DNA of 64,000 bases from Candidatus Binatia bacterium (GTDB lineage Bacteria > Desulfobacterota > Binatia > UBA12015), in contig JAQWRY010000002.1 in the NCBI GenBank assembly GCA_029243485.1, positions 1 to 64,000 on the forward strand. Direction: 5' to 3'. The position numbers and the translations under genes were made by a program. Shown here in pieces: positions 7,475 through 16,890 of the stretch (its first letter is position 1; each line of letters begins with the position of its first letter). The notes under the pieces were generated by a model that worked only from the letters and a program-made list of their open reading frames with translations, was not told where the DNA came from and did not search any database.

Positions 7475-9205
7475 GTGACCGCACCAAAATCGGGGACGGA
7501 AGGGGTCGCTTTGCGCACTTTCGACGTGGTCGCTTTGCTCGTCCTCGGGATCGTCGCCATGCTCCTTCGCGTCGCGCCGATCGCGGAGATGACGCTGTGG
7601 TGGGACGAGCTGGTTCATCTCAAGACCGCGACGAAGGGCGGCTTCTTCTCGGTGTTCGAAGCCGTGAAGCTCGGCATCCCGCCCGGGTTCGGCAACGCGG
7701 GCGCCGTGCCCGCCGACTACTTGTTGCTCAACGCGTGGCTGCGCTCCGTGCCCGCACCCTCCCTCGAGTGGATCGAGGCGTACTACCGCACGCCGGCCCT
7801 TCTGTGGAGCGTGGTGACCGTTCTCTTCACGTACGTGTACGTGCGACGGTTCTTCGATCGGGGGGTGGCCCTCGTGGCGGCCACAATCCTCGCGATTTCG
7901 GTGTCGCACTCGCTGTATGCGGCGGAGGTTCGGAACTACTCGATGTTCGCGCTGATGGCGGTCGTTAACCTGTACGCCTTCTCGGCTCTCGTGCTCCGCC
8001 GGCGAAGCACGGGCGCCTGGATCGCGTACACTGCCGTCGCCGTCGTCTACTTCTCCACCGGCTTCATGTCGCTCCTCGTGACGCTCGGGCAGTACTTGAT
8101 CCTCGCGGTCCTTCTGCTCATGGACCTCCGCAAACGACCCAAGCAGGTACGAGAATTGGTGCGACTCGCCTTCCCTCTCGCGAGCGGGCTGGCAGTCCTG
8201 AGCGCCGTAGGCGCCTACCTACGTGGGACCTTCCTCGGAGTTCGCTACGGTCGCGCGACCGACGGCATCGACACCTGGGAGCGTACCTACACGGCGTTCG
8301 ACTTCTTTGCCGGAGGGAATCCGCTCTTGCTCGCGGCGTTCTTCGCCGGTCTCGCACTCCTCATCTGGCACGGATGGCAGCAAGGGCGCGACCGGGTCGC
8401 GATTGCCGCCGGCCTCGGGATTTCCTTCTTCGCCATCCCAATCATCGTCGAGATCGAGCGATGGAAAGAGTACTACTTCCACCCGCGCCACTCCTTCTTC
8501 TTGCTTCCGATCTTCGCGATCGTCGCGGCCGGCGGACTGCTAGTCGCCGTGCGCGGCCTGGACCCACTGCGGCGCACCAAGCTACGGCAGGCCACTCGGA
8601 AGGCGATCTACACCGCCCTTGCACTCGTGCTGGTCGTCGGCACGGAGGCGACGCCCGTCGTCCGTCATCTCGACAACCCGAACCCGCGGTTCAAACGATC
8701 GAAGACCGTGCGGCACTTCAAGTCGCTCATGGTGTACCTGCAGGACCAGGTCGCAGCGCTGGAACCCGATCAGGTCTACTTGCTCATCGCCGAGCGCCGC
8801 CGCCCGGGACACATCAGCAACCCCGTCTTGGCGACATACCTGGAATGGTACGGACTCGACGACCGCGTGATCCTGCGGGGCAGCGATCGGCCGATCCAGA
8901 CTCGCCAGACCATCCATCGACTCTGCCCCGAGGGCTGTGTCGGCGAACCCGCGGCCCGCGTGCAGAAGAAGGTGGGCGCGATCGGACCGTTCAACTCCAT
9001 GCGCGAGATGCTCGAGCTCCTCGAGGTGTCCGCTGCGCCCCAGACGGCTGCCCCCGTGGGTCAGATCGGGCTCCTGCACTACTGGCGGCATCAAGTGGAA
9101 CCACCGTCCCGCGCGCCCGGCTTCGTCCTGAGCACGCACGTGGGCATGTCGCTCTTCGAGAAGCCGCTCGCGGCCGCCCCGGACCGACTGGGCAACCAGG
9201 AGTAG
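7475..9205 (+). CDS. GT39/ArnT-like membrane glycosyltransferase
   Basis: A 576-residue polytopic inner-membrane protein. After a first membrane segment (about 18-37) comes an extracytoplasmic loop with WWDEL at about 47-51, the acidic pair expected for polyprenyl-phosphate-sugar-dependent GT-C enzymes. Several further hydrophobic segments run to about residue 385, followed by a soluble C-terminal region. It probably transfers a sugar from a lipid-linked donor on the periplasmic face; acceptor and sugar are unknown. The start is GTG at 7475, with GGGGAC upstream. No other cell-wall sugar genes are adjacent, so it looks like a stand-alone enzyme. Confidence 0.82.
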   Translation: MTAPKSGTEGVALRTFDVVALLVLGIVAMLLRVAPIAEMTLWWDELVHLKTATKGGFFSVFEAVKLGIPPGFGNAGAVPADYLLLNAWLRSVPAPSLEWIEAYYRTPALLWSVVTVLFTYVYVRRFFDRGVALVAATILAISVSHSLYAAEVRNYSMFALMAVVNLYAFSALVLRRRSTGAWIAYTAVAVVYFSTGFMSLLVTLGQYLILAVLLLMDLRKRPKQVRELVRLAFPLASGLAVLSAVGAYLRGTFLGVRYGRATDGIDTWERTYTAFDFFAGGNPLLLAAFFAGLALLIWHGWQQGRDRVAIAAGLGISFFAIPIIVEIERWKEYYFHPRHSFFLLPIFAIVAAGGLLVAVRGLDPLRRTKLRQATRKAIYTALALVLVVGTEATPVVRHLDNPNPRFKRSKTVRHFKSLMVYLQDQVAALEPDQVYLLIAERRRPGHISNPVLATYLEWYGLDDRVILRGSDRPIQTRQTIHRLCPEGCVGEPAARVQKKVGAIGPFNSMREMLELLEVSAAPQTAAPVGQIGLLHYWRHQVEPPSRAPGFVLSTHVGMSLFEKPLAAAPDRLGNQE

Positions 9206-9227
9206 GATTCGTTAGTAACGCGGGTTC

Positions 9228-11447
9228 ATGGTGCCGGCTGACTTCTCGGCGCACAGGGGCCATCTGGCCCGGCTCGCGCTGTTCCTGTGCCTCCTCATCG
9301 TCCCGGTGGGGTGCGTCCTCATCCCGGAGAACCCGGGAAGCGAGGAATGGAGCCCCCCGGGCGATCCGGCGGTGGCCCAGCCCCTCCTCGCCCGTGAACC
9401 CTGCGCGAACCACGACCCCCTGCGCCAACCCTTGTACGGCGACCTCCACGTTCACACCGCCTACTCGATGGATGCGCGAATTCGCGAGACGCTGCTCACC
9501 CCGGACGATGCCTATCGCTATGCGACGGGCCGGCCCGTCGACATCATGCCGACCGGCGACAACGGACTCAGCAGGCGGCAGATCCGAATCGACCGCCCTC
9601 TCGACTTCGCGGCGGTCACCGATCACGCCGAGTGGATGGGCGAAATCAAGATCTGCCTCGACCCGAGGAGTGCGGCGTACGACACCCACAGCTGTCGGAT
9701 CTTCCGCGGCGAGGAAGACTCCTGGCTCGCGTGGCTCTTTGGTGTGACGGGTAGCCACTCACGCATCGTCGGCGTCGTCGGGATCGGTGGTCGAAACAGC
9801 GAGGTCTGCGGCCCCGACTCGAAGGAATGTCGGGCCGCAACCAAGTCTGTCTGGGACGACACACGGGAGTCTGCCGAACGGTTCTACGACCGAAGCGCCG
9901 CCTGCGAATTCACGACCTTCCCGGCGTGGGAGTACAGCCGCAGCCCCGGCCGCTCGAAGATCCATCGCAACGTGATCTTCCGCAACGAGATCGTACCCGA
10001 ACTCCCGATCTCGTGGATAGACACGCAGACCGAGCAAGAGCTTTGGCAGCGCCTGCGAGAACGTTGCCTCGACCCCCAGGTGGGCTGCGACGTCCTTTCG
10101 ATCCCTCACAATCCAAACCTCTCGAACGGCAACATGTTCAACGTCTGGTACCGCGACCGTCCGATCGAAGAGCAGCGGGAGCAGGCCGCCCTTCGCGCGT
10201 CGATGGAGCCGCTCGTCGAGATGATGCAGGTCAAAGGCGAGTCCGAGTGCGCGAACGGCATGCACGGAGTCCTCGGCGGCACCGATGAGTTCTGCGACTT
10301 CGAGAAGGTTCGCGGGATCGGGCCCAACGCGCCGGAGGATTGCGTCGAAGACACCGGCAAAGGTGCGCTCAAGGGTGCCGGCTGCCAGTCCCGACTCGAC
10401 TTCGTCCGATACGCGCTCATCGAGGGCCTCCGAGAGGGCAAGCGAATCGGCGTCAATCCGTTTAAGTTCGGCTTCATCGGGAGCACGGACACCCACAACG
10501 GGAATCCCGGCGGTATAAGTGAGGCCGGCTACCCGGGCTCCGGCGGCGTCGAGGACATGACGGCGGCGCTCCGACTCTCTTCCGCCCCGGCGGGAACCCC
10601 GCAGAACCGGAAGGAAGTGAGTCGGAACCCCGGAGGTCTCGCGGGCGTCTGGGCCGAGGAGAACTCGCGGGATTCGCTGTTCGACGGCATGCGACGGCGC
10701 GAGACGTTCGCGACGAGCGGACCGCGCATAGCGCCGCGCTTCTTCGGCGGCTGGGATCTACCAAGCGATCTCTGTGATCGGGAAGATCTCGTCGAACAGG
10801 GCTACGCGATTGGCGTCCCGATGGGCTCCGATCTTCCGGAGCGGGTGGGACACGGCGCCCCGACGTTCGCTGTGATTGCGGCGCACGACGCGGGGACCCC
10901 TGAGCAACCCGGTGGTCTGCTGCAGCGCGCGCAGATCGTGAAGGGCTGGGTCGGACCGCACGGGCGCTTCTACCAGGCCGTGTACGACGTCGCCGGTACG
11001 GCCGACAACGGCGCGGCTGTCGACCTCGCAACCTGCGAAACTTCGGGCCCCGGCTACGCGAGCCTTTGCGGTGTCTGGCGTGACCCCGACTTCGACGCCG
11101 AGCAAGCCGCCGTATACTACGCGCGCGTGATCGAGAATCCGACCTGTCGCTGGTCGTGGCGGCAATGCCTCGAGTTTGCCGCGGACGACCGGCCCGCCGG
11201 CTGCACCGACGACACCATCCCGCAGGTCATCCACGAACGCGCGTGGACGTCGCCCATCTGGTTCGAACCGCCGGCGGCCTCCTCCTCTAGCCTCGAGAGA
11301 AGTCGATCTGGGTCCGTTTCTCGGAGCCAATCGGTGCGGGTGTCAGTGACGGCGTCTCCCGCGGTCCAATTTCGGATCAACTGCTTCACTCGCGACGCCA
11401 GGCCGCGGGGGTGCCCGGGGCCGGACTCGCGCATGGCTTCGACGTAG
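9228..11447 (+). CDS. DUF3604 lipoprotein (copy 2), tail overlaps dus
   Basis: A 739-codon frame of the DUF3604 family. The lipoprotein signal ends at VPVGC (C29), followed by the metal motif GDLHVHTAYS (H74, H76), VTDHAEW, and GSTDTHNGNPG. The family's usual C-terminus, ERAWTSPIWFEPPA, is reached near 11275, but no stop follows and the frame runs on about 170 bases into the convergent dihydrouridine-synthase gene. A TAG is present in another frame at about 11302, so a one-base indel could have removed the original stop. Closest in the window to copy 3 (37.9-36.0 kb), with shared SIPHNPNLSNG/TIPHNSNLSGG and PLVEMMQ motifs. Function is unknown; it is probably an exported hydrolase. Confidence 0.88.
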   Translation: MVPADFSAHRGHLARLALFLCLLIVPVGCVLIPENPGSEEWSPPGDPAVAQPLLAREPCANHDPLRQPLYGDLHVHTAYSMDARIRETLLTPDDAYRYATGRPVDIMPTGDNGLSRRQIRIDRPLDFAAVTDHAEWMGEIKICLDPRSAAYDTHSCRIFRGEEDSWLAWLFGVTGSHSRIVGVVGIGGRNSEVCGPDSKECRAATKSVWDDTRESAERFYDRSAACEFTTFPAWEYSRSPGRSKIHRNVIFRNEIVPELPISWIDTQTEQELWQRLRERCLDPQVGCDVLSIPHNPNLSNGNMFNVWYRDRPIEEQREQAALRASMEPLVEMMQVKGESECANGMHGVLGGTDEFCDFEKVRGIGPNAPEDCVEDTGKGALKGAGCQSRLDFVRYALIEGLREGKRIGVNPFKFGFIGSTDTHNGNPGGISEAGYPGSGGVEDMTAALRLSSAPAGTPQNRKEVSRNPGGLAGVWAEENSRDSLFDGMRRRETFATSGPRIAPRFFGGWDLPSDLCDREDLVEQGYAIGVPMGSDLPERVGHGAPTFAVIAAHDAGTPEQPGGLLQRAQIVKGWVGPHGRFYQAVYDVAGTADNGAAVDLATCETSGPGYASLCGVWRDPDFDAEQAAVYYARVIENPTCRWSWRQCLEFAADDRPAGCTDDTIPQVIHERAWTSPIWFEPPAASSSSLERSRSGSVSRSQSVRVSVTASPAVQFRINCFTRDARPRGCPGPDSRMAST

Positions 11448-12208
11448 CGGCACAGGAACTGGAAGGACCGGCGGCGGTCTACCTGCTCGCCTGAGAACAC
11501 CCACGGGTCCGCGAGCGCGCCGCGGCCGATCATCGCGTAGCGACATCCAGTCTCGCGGCGCATACGCTCGAGATCCGCATGGGTCTTGATGCTCCCGTTG
11601 CCACAGACGGGAATCGAGACGGCGGACACCGCGCGCGCGATGCGTTCCCAGTAGACCTCTTCCTGGTATTTCTCGGAGCGCGTTCGGCAGTGGATCGTGA
11701 GCATCGCCGCGCCGCCCTGCTCCACCGCTCGAGCCAGGTCTTCGACGTGGTCGGCGTTGTCGAAACCGGCCCGGATCTTCACCGTCACGGGGATCGCCCT
11801 GACCGCGTCCGAGACCTGACGAATGACCGCCTCCATCGAGAGCGGGTCCCGCAGGGCCGCCGACCCAGAGCAGGTCTTCAGAGCACCCTTCGCCGGACAA
11901 CCGAAATTGATATCGAGAACCGGGACGACGCCAAGCGCCTCCACCCGACGTGCGGTTTCCGCCATCGTGTCGGGGTTCGAACCCATGAGTTGCATCCCAA
12001 CCGGCGTCCCGAAGCTATTGCGGCCCAGGTGCTTGCGAAGCACGTGGTCGGGAACCGGCGCATTCCGCGGAACGACGACGAACTCCGTGAAGGCCCCGCC
12101 CAGAACCTCGGGCCGATGAAGCTCTATCACCACCTCACGGAAAGCGGGTTCGGTCACCCCCTCCATCGGAGCGAGCATCCACGGGCCGGTGAACGGGAGT
12201 TCGTGCAC
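11117..12208 (-). CDS. tRNA-dihydrouridine synthase family protein
   Basis: A 363-codon FMN-dependent enzyme of the Dus family, which reduces uridine to dihydrouridine in tRNA. Family motifs: the N-terminal MLAPMEGVTEPAFR, GMQLMGSNPDTMAETAR, the catalytic-cysteine segment LDINFGCPAK, VTVKIRAGFD, TIHCRTR, and the phosphate-binding IPVCGNGSI ... MIGRGALADPW. The core ends near LLSRLEEEA (about 11290). The last roughly 55 codons lie antisense to the tail of the DUF3604 gene and look non-native. Both convergent genes run through their expected ends, so a sequence change near 11275-11305 is likely. The start is GTG at 12208. Dus subfamily cannot be decided here. Confidence 0.88.
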   Translation of the reverse strand: MHELPFTGPWMLAPMEGVTEPAFREVVIELHRPEVLGGAFTEFVVVPRNAPVPDHVLRKHLGRNSFGTPVGMQLMGSNPDTMAETARRVEALGVVPVLDINFGCPAKGALKTCSGSAALRDPLSMEAVIRQVSDAVRAIPVTVKIRAGFDNADHVEDLARAVEQGGAAMLTIHCRTRSEKYQEEVYWERIARAVSAVSIPVCGNGSIKTHADLERMRRETGCRYAMIGRGALADPWVFSGEQVDRRRSFQFLCRYVEAMRESGPGHPRGLASRVKQLIRNWTAGDAVTDTRTDWLRETDPDRLLSRLEEEAAGGSNQMGDVHARSWMTCGMVSSVQPAGRSSAANSRHCRHDQRQVGFSITRA

Positions 12209-12286
12209 GACATCGCTTTACCCGAACGTGGACACACACGCCCACTTCCAGCTTGCCTCCGCGCCATCCGGAAGCGATGAGTACGC

Positions 12287-13267
12287 ATGGAGTTCACCAA
12301 GCTCGGTCGCACCGGCCTCGACGTGTCCCGAATCTGCCTCGGCTGCATGAGCTACGGCACGAAGGATTGGCGGGACTGGGTTCTCGACGAGGACGCCTCC
12401 CGACCGTTCTTCCGGCGCGCCGTCGAGGCGGGCATCAACTTCTTCGACACCGCCGACATGTACTCGCTCGGACGCAGCGAGGAAATCACCGGCAAGATGC
12501 TGCGCGAGTTCGGACGCCCCGACGAGGTCGTCATCGCGACGAAGGTGTTCTTCCCATTCCGACAGGGCCCCAACCAGGGCGGTCTCTCCCGCAAGCACAT
12601 CCAGGAAGCATGCGAAGCAAGCCTGAAGCGGCTCGGCGTCGACGCGATCGATCTCTACCAAATCCATCGCCTCGACAAGTTCACTCCGATGGAGGAAATC
12701 CTCGCCGCCCTCGATTGGCTCGTCCAGCAAGGAAAAGTTCGCTACATCGGCTCGAGCTCGATGTGCGCCTGGGAGTTTCAGAAATGCCTCGGTCTGTCCG
12801 AGCACAACGGCTGGGCGCGCTTCGTGTCGATGCAGAACCACTACAACCTGGTCTACCGCGAAGAAGAACGCGAGATGATTCCGCAGTGCCAAGCGGAGGG
12901 CATCGGCGTGATCCCCTGGTCGCCTCTCGCGCGCGGCATGCTCACCGGCAGCCGCAAGGCTCTAAATGACAAGGACTCCACGACGCGCGCGGGCAGTGAC
13001 GGCCTTGCGAATTTCCTTTACGCGCAGGAGTCCGACTGGAACGTCGTCCAGGCGAACCTCGATGTCGCAAAGGAGCGCAGCGTGCCGCCCGCGCGCACCG
13101 CACTCGCGTGGCTGCTCTCGCGCCCGGGGGTCTCAGCGCCCATCATCGGGGCAACGAAGCTCCCCCATCTCGACGACGCGATCGAAGCCGTGGGACTCGA
13201 ACTCACCGACGATGAGATCCTGAAGCTCGAAGCGGCATACATACCGCACCCCGTTCTCGGGCACTAA
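12287..13267 (+). CDS. Aldo/keto reductase
   Basis: A 326-residue NADPH-dependent oxidoreductase with an AKR (beta/alpha)8 barrel. The catalytic tetrad is visible as D54 (FFDTADMY), Y59, K86 (IATKVFF) and H127 (YQIHRLD). The phosphate-binding C-terminal segment GVSAPIIGATKLPHL is present. The pattern is of the YajO/AKR11-12-like bacterial group that reduces sugars or ketones. No strong ribosome-binding site precedes the ATG at 12287. It is followed 14 bases later by the MFS permease, so cotranscription is likely. Confidence 0.93.
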   Translation: MEFTKLGRTGLDVSRICLGCMSYGTKDWRDWVLDEDASRPFFRRAVEAGINFFDTADMYSLGRSEEITGKMLREFGRPDEVVIATKVFFPFRQGPNQGGLSRKHIQEACEASLKRLGVDAIDLYQIHRLDKFTPMEEILAALDWLVQQGKVRYIGSSSMCAWEFQKCLGLSEHNGWARFVSMQNHYNLVYREEEREMIPQCQAEGIGVIPWSPLARGMLTGSRKALNDKDSTTRAGSDGLANFLYAQESDWNVVQANLDVAKERSVPPARTALAWLLSRPGVSAPIIGATKLPHLDDAIEAVGLELTDDEILKLEAAYIPHPVLGH

Positions 13268-13281
13268 AAGCCTAACCCAAG

Positions 13282-14505
13282 ATGGCTCCTAGACCGCGCC
13301 CAAGAGCGGTCATGCCCGCAGCAACCCCATTCACCAACCTGCTGGGGGGCATGGCCTCGTGGTTCCTCTTCTGGGGGACCAGTCAGGTCATGTTCCAGTG
13401 GCTCGTGGTGGAAGGCCTCGGCGCCCCGGCCACCCTGGTCGGAACGGCGCAGATGGCGATGATGCTTCCGTCGCTCCTCTTCGTGTTGATCGGAGGCGCA
13501 GCCGCCGACCGGCTCGACCCACGCCGCGTGCTGCTCGTGGTCCACTTCCTCACAGCGGCGGTCGCGGGCGCCCTGTGCTTTCTCGTCGTTCGGGACGAGC
13601 TCTCGTACGAGTGGCTGATCGGGTACGCGCTCGCGGTCGGGACGCTGCAGGCCTTCGGGATGCCCGCGCGCGACACGCAGCTCTCCGACGTGGTACGTCA
13701 CGCGGGACTGAGCCGCGCCGTCGCCGGGCTCACGATGGTGCAGCACATGGCGCAGATGTGCGGCGCGTTCATCGGTGGTCTTGCCACGTTCGCCGGCCCC
13801 GGCCCGATCATCGCGTCGCAAGCAGCCTTCCTGCTGGTCGGCACCGGCTTCGTCGCACGACTGCCCGGACGCCCCAAGGCACCCGACGAGCCCCGCAAAC
13901 CGATCCGCCTTCAAGAACTCCGCGAAGGCCTCCTCGAGGTCGTTCGTTCCCCGATCCTTCGCCCCGTCTTCCTGCTCTCGATCACGACCGGGATGTTCTT
14001 CATCGGACCGTTCCTCGTGATCCTTCCGCTCATCGTACGCGACGTCTACGGCGGAGGCGCCGGCGAGATGGGCATCCTGACAGGCATGTTCCCCTTGGGT
14101 GCCGTCGGCGGCGGCGCCGTGATCGTCTCGCGCGGCGGAATCGAACGCAACGGACGGGCGCTCGCGATCGGTCAGATTCTCGGTGCCACGTCGATCGCCT
14201 CAATCGGAATCGGTCTGCCATTCGAGGGAACCGCCCTCAGTGTCCTTTTGTGGGGCGTATCCGGCTCGCTGTTCATCAACACCGGGCGAACTCTGTTCCA
14301 ACAGCACGCTTCGGCGGAGAACCGCGGCCGCGTGCTGTCCGTCTACACGCTCGGTCTGATGGGGGCGAGCCCGTTCGGCAGTGTTCTCTCCGGAGCACTC
14401 GCCGAGCCGCTCGGCCTACACGGCACCCTCGTCTTCTCCGCCGTGACAGCCGGCGCGGCGGCCGCCGTCCTCTGTCTCACGACCCGTCTCTGGTCGCTTC
14501 GCTAG
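13282..14505 (+). CDS. MFS permease
   Basis: A 407-residue inner-membrane transporter with 10-12 hydrophobic segments. It has a family loop motif after the second segment (GGAAADRLDPRR) and a long cytoplasmic middle loop rich in arginine and proline (about 195-220). It resembles the MFS_3/EntS-like exporter group, but the substrate is unknown. The ATG at 13282 is taken as the start; an in-frame ATG at 13312 is an alternative. It is probably cotranscribed with the aldo/keto reductase. Its stop is four bases from the convergent dioxygenase stop, inside a stem-loop. Confidence 0.88.
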   Translation: MAPRPRPRAVMPAATPFTNLLGGMASWFLFWGTSQVMFQWLVVEGLGAPATLVGTAQMAMMLPSLLFVLIGGAAADRLDPRRVLLVVHFLTAAVAGALCFLVVRDELSYEWLIGYALAVGTLQAFGMPARDTQLSDVVRHAGLSRAVAGLTMVQHMAQMCGAFIGGLATFAGPGPIIASQAAFLLVGTGFVARLPGRPKAPDEPRKPIRLQELREGLLEVVRSPILRPVFLLSITTGMFFIGPFLVILPLIVRDVYGGGAGEMGILTGMFPLGAVGGGAVIVSRGGIERNGRALAIGQILGATSIASIGIGLPFEGTALSVLLWGVSGSLFINTGRTLFQQHASAENRGRVLSVYTLGLMGASPFGSVLSGALAEPLGLHGTLVFSAVTAGAAAAVLCLTTRLWSLR

Positions 14506-14529
14506 GGTCCTAGAGCGACAACCAGAGAC
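14486..14529. terminator. Putative bidirectional terminator
   Basis: Nested inverted repeats GTCTCTGG/CCAGAGAC, TCGCT/AGCGA and CTAGG/CCTAG form one long imperfect stem-loop covering the stop codons of both convergent genes. No T-run follows, so termination efficiency is uncertain. Confidence 0.5.
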
Positions 14530-15499
14530 GAAGGAGATGGCGCCGCGCGTCCGGCGTGTCTTCGTAGCCAGTCCGCGCATGGATCACTGTGTGGTTCGAA
14601 ACGAGTTGGATATCCCCCGGCTCGAGATCCATGTCGAGTCGCACGTCCTCGGAGACCGCGATCTCGTCGTAGAGATCCAACAGCTCGAGGTCCGCTCCCT
14701 CGAGGGCAGGGGCATCCGCGTGCCGCGGCGCCGAGCGGAAATAGTCGCTGTGGTAGAACGTCCGCAGCTGGCCGCCCCCGTACCGACACGGCGGTATCGG
14801 AAGCCAACCGGCCATCCCCGAGCGCTCTTCGTTGCGGATGTCGAGCGGGAACGTGTCAAAGAGCCGCGACGCAAGGTCGGGTCGGCGACGAACGACTTCA
14901 TTCCACACGGTCACGGAGCTCGCGATCCGCGAGAGGCCGCCCTCTTTCGCTTTCGTCAGACAGAGAAGCCCGACGACGTCGGCCGCATCGCAGTGGTACG
15001 CGATGTCGGACGAGGTTCGGTACAGCCGCACGAGAGGATTCGCCGCATCCTCTCCCGTGTCGATGACGTGCCCGAGAAGATCACCGTCCGGATTCTGCGC
15101 ACCGGGGCGCCCGAGATGCAGACCGAGACCCCAAAAGAAGATCTGCGCGTCCGCTTCCCCGAAACGCTCGACCGGCACACCGGAGATCAAGACAAACCCG
15201 CGCCCACCATCGAGTGCGTTGCGCCAGGAGACAATCGCGCTGCCAAGAGCCGTCAGCGGAAAGTCCTCCACCGTAAGCTCGCCCGTCGGGCGGCCCGTCC
15301 GTTTCGCCACGCAGAGCGCCGCCTCCAACTCGGCCACGTGCTCTGCGGTCAGCCGAAAGCGCCAACTCACATCCTGCACGAGGTCCGCGCCACGCCAGGC
15401 GGCAGGCACGTCGAGGGGGCTATCGAGGACGCCCTCATTGGACCGATCGAAGTAGTGCACGGTCTGTTCGGCGTATGATCGAAAGTGCTCGTCCACCAC
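14510..15499 (-). CDS. TauD/TfdA-family Fe(II)/2-oxoglutarate dioxygenase
   Basis: A 329-residue oxygenase of the TauD/TfdA fold. The iron-binding triad is readable: the HxD motif H169-C-D171 (DIAYHCDAAD) and the distal histidine H307 in NHTVIHART, followed by the 2-oxoglutarate-binding arginine in RHLLRLW. It should hydroxylate a small substrate with decarboxylation of 2-oxoglutarate; the substrate is unknown, and the sequence looks like the broader TauD-like group rather than true taurine dioxygenase. The start is GTG at 15499. A possible small exported-protein gene ends 38 bases upstream. Confidence 0.9.
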   Translation of the reverse strand: MVDEHFRSYAEQTVHYFDRSNEGVLDSPLDVPAAWRGADLVQDVSWRFRLTAEHVAELEAALCVAKRTGRPTGELTVEDFPLTALGSAIVSWRNALDGGRGFVLISGVPVERFGEADAQIFFWGLGLHLGRPGAQNPDGDLLGHVIDTGEDAANPLVRLYRTSSDIAYHCDAADVVGLLCLTKAKEGGLSRIASSVTVWNEVVRRRPDLASRLFDTFPLDIRNEERSGMAGWLPIPPCRYGGGQLRTFYHSDYFRSAPRHADAPALEGADLELLDLYDEIAVSEDVRLDMDLEPGDIQLVSNHTVIHARTGYEDTPDARRHLLRLWLSL

Positions 15500-15537
15500 G
15501 CAGCCTTACCACGCCGAGCCGACCGCTTAAGACCGAA

Positions 15538-15726
15538 TCAGCGCTCCACCCGGCGCCAACCTTCGCCGAATTTCTCAAACCCTTCGTTCTCGAGACAGTC
15601 CTCCCATTCGAAAATCGAGTCCGAGCAGCCGCGGCGGGCCTGCGAAAACTCGGCCTCCTCACATTCGGCGGCGAGAGCGACTAGGACGACGAGAGCAGAG
15701 ATTTCCGGGGCTATGGTCGCGCGCAC
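15538..15726 (-). CDS. Possible small exported cysteine-containing protein
   Basis: A 62-codon frame starting at GTG (15726). A hydrophobic stretch (ALVVLVALAAEC) resembling a secretion or lipoprotein signal is followed by a short acidic region with two more cysteines. No family is recognised. It lies just upstream of the dioxygenase on the same strand. It could be a chance frame: there is no strong ribosome-binding site. Confidence 0.3.
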   Translation of the reverse strand: MRATIAPEISALVVLVALAAECEEAEFSQARRGCSDSIFEWEDCLENEGFEKFGEGWRRVER

Positions 15727-15791
15727 TCTCGAAGTATCGGACGCGCAGGGGCCTGGACATCAGCTCCCGTCGGAGGCCCCCGGCGCCACGA

Positions 15792-16073
15792 TCAGTCGGT
15801 AGCCGTAATCAACTTCGTCCTTTGCCCGCAGATCCCTGTGGCGATCGGCCTACACGCCACCCGAAGAAGCTCCGTGATGCCGACGATCGGATCCAGCCAA
15901 TGATGCACGGCGACCTGAGGACGCGGGAACGGAAACTTTGGTTCGAGGCTCCGCGGCCTGACGCGTAGAAGCACCTGATCCACACGACGCGGTTCCGCCG
16001 CGCCCTCCGCGATGCCAACCGTGAGGACGATCGATGTCAGGACCCACCAACCGCGCCGCCAAGTGAGTTTCAT
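15792..16073 (-). CDS. Possible small exported protein
   Basis: A 93-codon frame whose first 26 residues look like a Sec signal (MKLTWRRGWWVLTSIVLTVG then AEGAA), beginning 12 bases after the SDR stop on the same strand. No family is recognised; the C-terminal part is basic and may be the remains of a longer gene. The surrounding 15500-16085 stretch contains nothing else that could be supported. Confidence 0.35.
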   Translation of the reverse strand: MKLTWRRGWWVLTSIVLTVGIAEGAAEPRRVDQVLLRVRPRSLEPKFPFPRPQVAVHHWLDPIVGITELLRVACRPIATGICGQRTKLITATD

Positions 16074-16085
16074 CGCGCGAAGCCG

Positions 16086-16862
16086 TCAGTTCTTAATGGT
16101 CATGCCACCGTCGACCGGGAGGGTCACCCCGTTGATGTACGACGCGGCAGGAAGCGCCAGGTTCAGGGTCGCGTGGGCGACCTCCTCAGGGTCCCCGTAC
16201 CGCGCCAGCGGGACACGACGATGGGCGAACTTCTCCTTCGCGTCATCAGGGATGGCCGCGGTCATGCCGGTTCGAATCGGCCCGGGGCAGACACAATTCG
16301 CGGTGATTCCGGTCTTCCCGAGTTCGACGGCGAGCGAGCGCGTGAGACCGATCACTCCGTGCTTCGCCGCCGTATACGGCCCCGCGTACAACTGCGCGCC
16401 GAGGCCTTCACTCGACGCGATGTTGATGATGCGTCCCTCGCCGCTGCGCTGGAGCAACGGTAGGCACGCCCGAACGAGCCGCACCTGCGCGGTCAGCATG
16501 ACCGAGAGCGCGCGGTCCCAATGCGTTTCGTAGTCATCCGCCCCGATCGGCGCACCGATCGAGATGCCCGCATTGTTGACGAGCACGTCGACGCCGCCGA
16601 GGTCACGATCGATCTCGCCGACGACGGCGCGGATCTGCTCACCATCGCTGACATCGAGAGCCCACCCTCGCGCAACACCACCCGCCCCGGTGATTTCGTC
16701 CACGACTTGCCCGACACCTTCCGCGTTCAGGTCCGTCACCGCGACCTTCGCGCCTTCGTCCGCGAAGAGATGCGCCGTCGCTCGGCCCATTCCGCTCGCC
16801 GCTCCCGTGACCAGAACGACCTTTCCCTCGACCGACCGACTTCTCGTACTGAGGCGTGGCAT
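16086..16862 (-). CDS. SDR-family NAD(P)-dependent oxidoreductase
   Basis: A 258-residue classical short-chain dehydrogenase. It has the cofactor motif TGAASGMG near the N-terminus, NNAG in the middle, the catalytic serine region INIASSEG, and YTAAKHG carrying the active-site Tyr and Lys. Asp in VAVTDLN at the end of the second strand suggests NAD(H) preference. The C-terminal PVDGGMT is typical. Substrate is unknown; the family works on hydroxy/keto-acyl or sterol-type substrates. The start lies 28 bases after the truncated cyclase pseudogene on the same strand, so the SDR may have been joined to that promoter by the deletion. Confidence 0.93.
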   Translation of the reverse strand: MPRLSTRSRSVEGKVVLVTGAASGMGRATAHLFADEGAKVAVTDLNAEGVGQVVDEITGAGGVARGWALDVSDGEQIRAVVGEIDRDLGGVDVLVNNAGISIGAPIGADDYETHWDRALSVMLTAQVRLVRACLPLLQRSGEGRIINIASSEGLGAQLYAGPYTAAKHGVIGLTRSLAVELGKTGITANCVCPGPIRTGMTAAIPDDAKEKFAHRRVPLARYGDPEEVAHATLNLALPAASYINGVTLPVDGGMTIKN

Positions 16863-16890
16863 GGCCCCGTCGTAGCCTACCAGGGCACTG

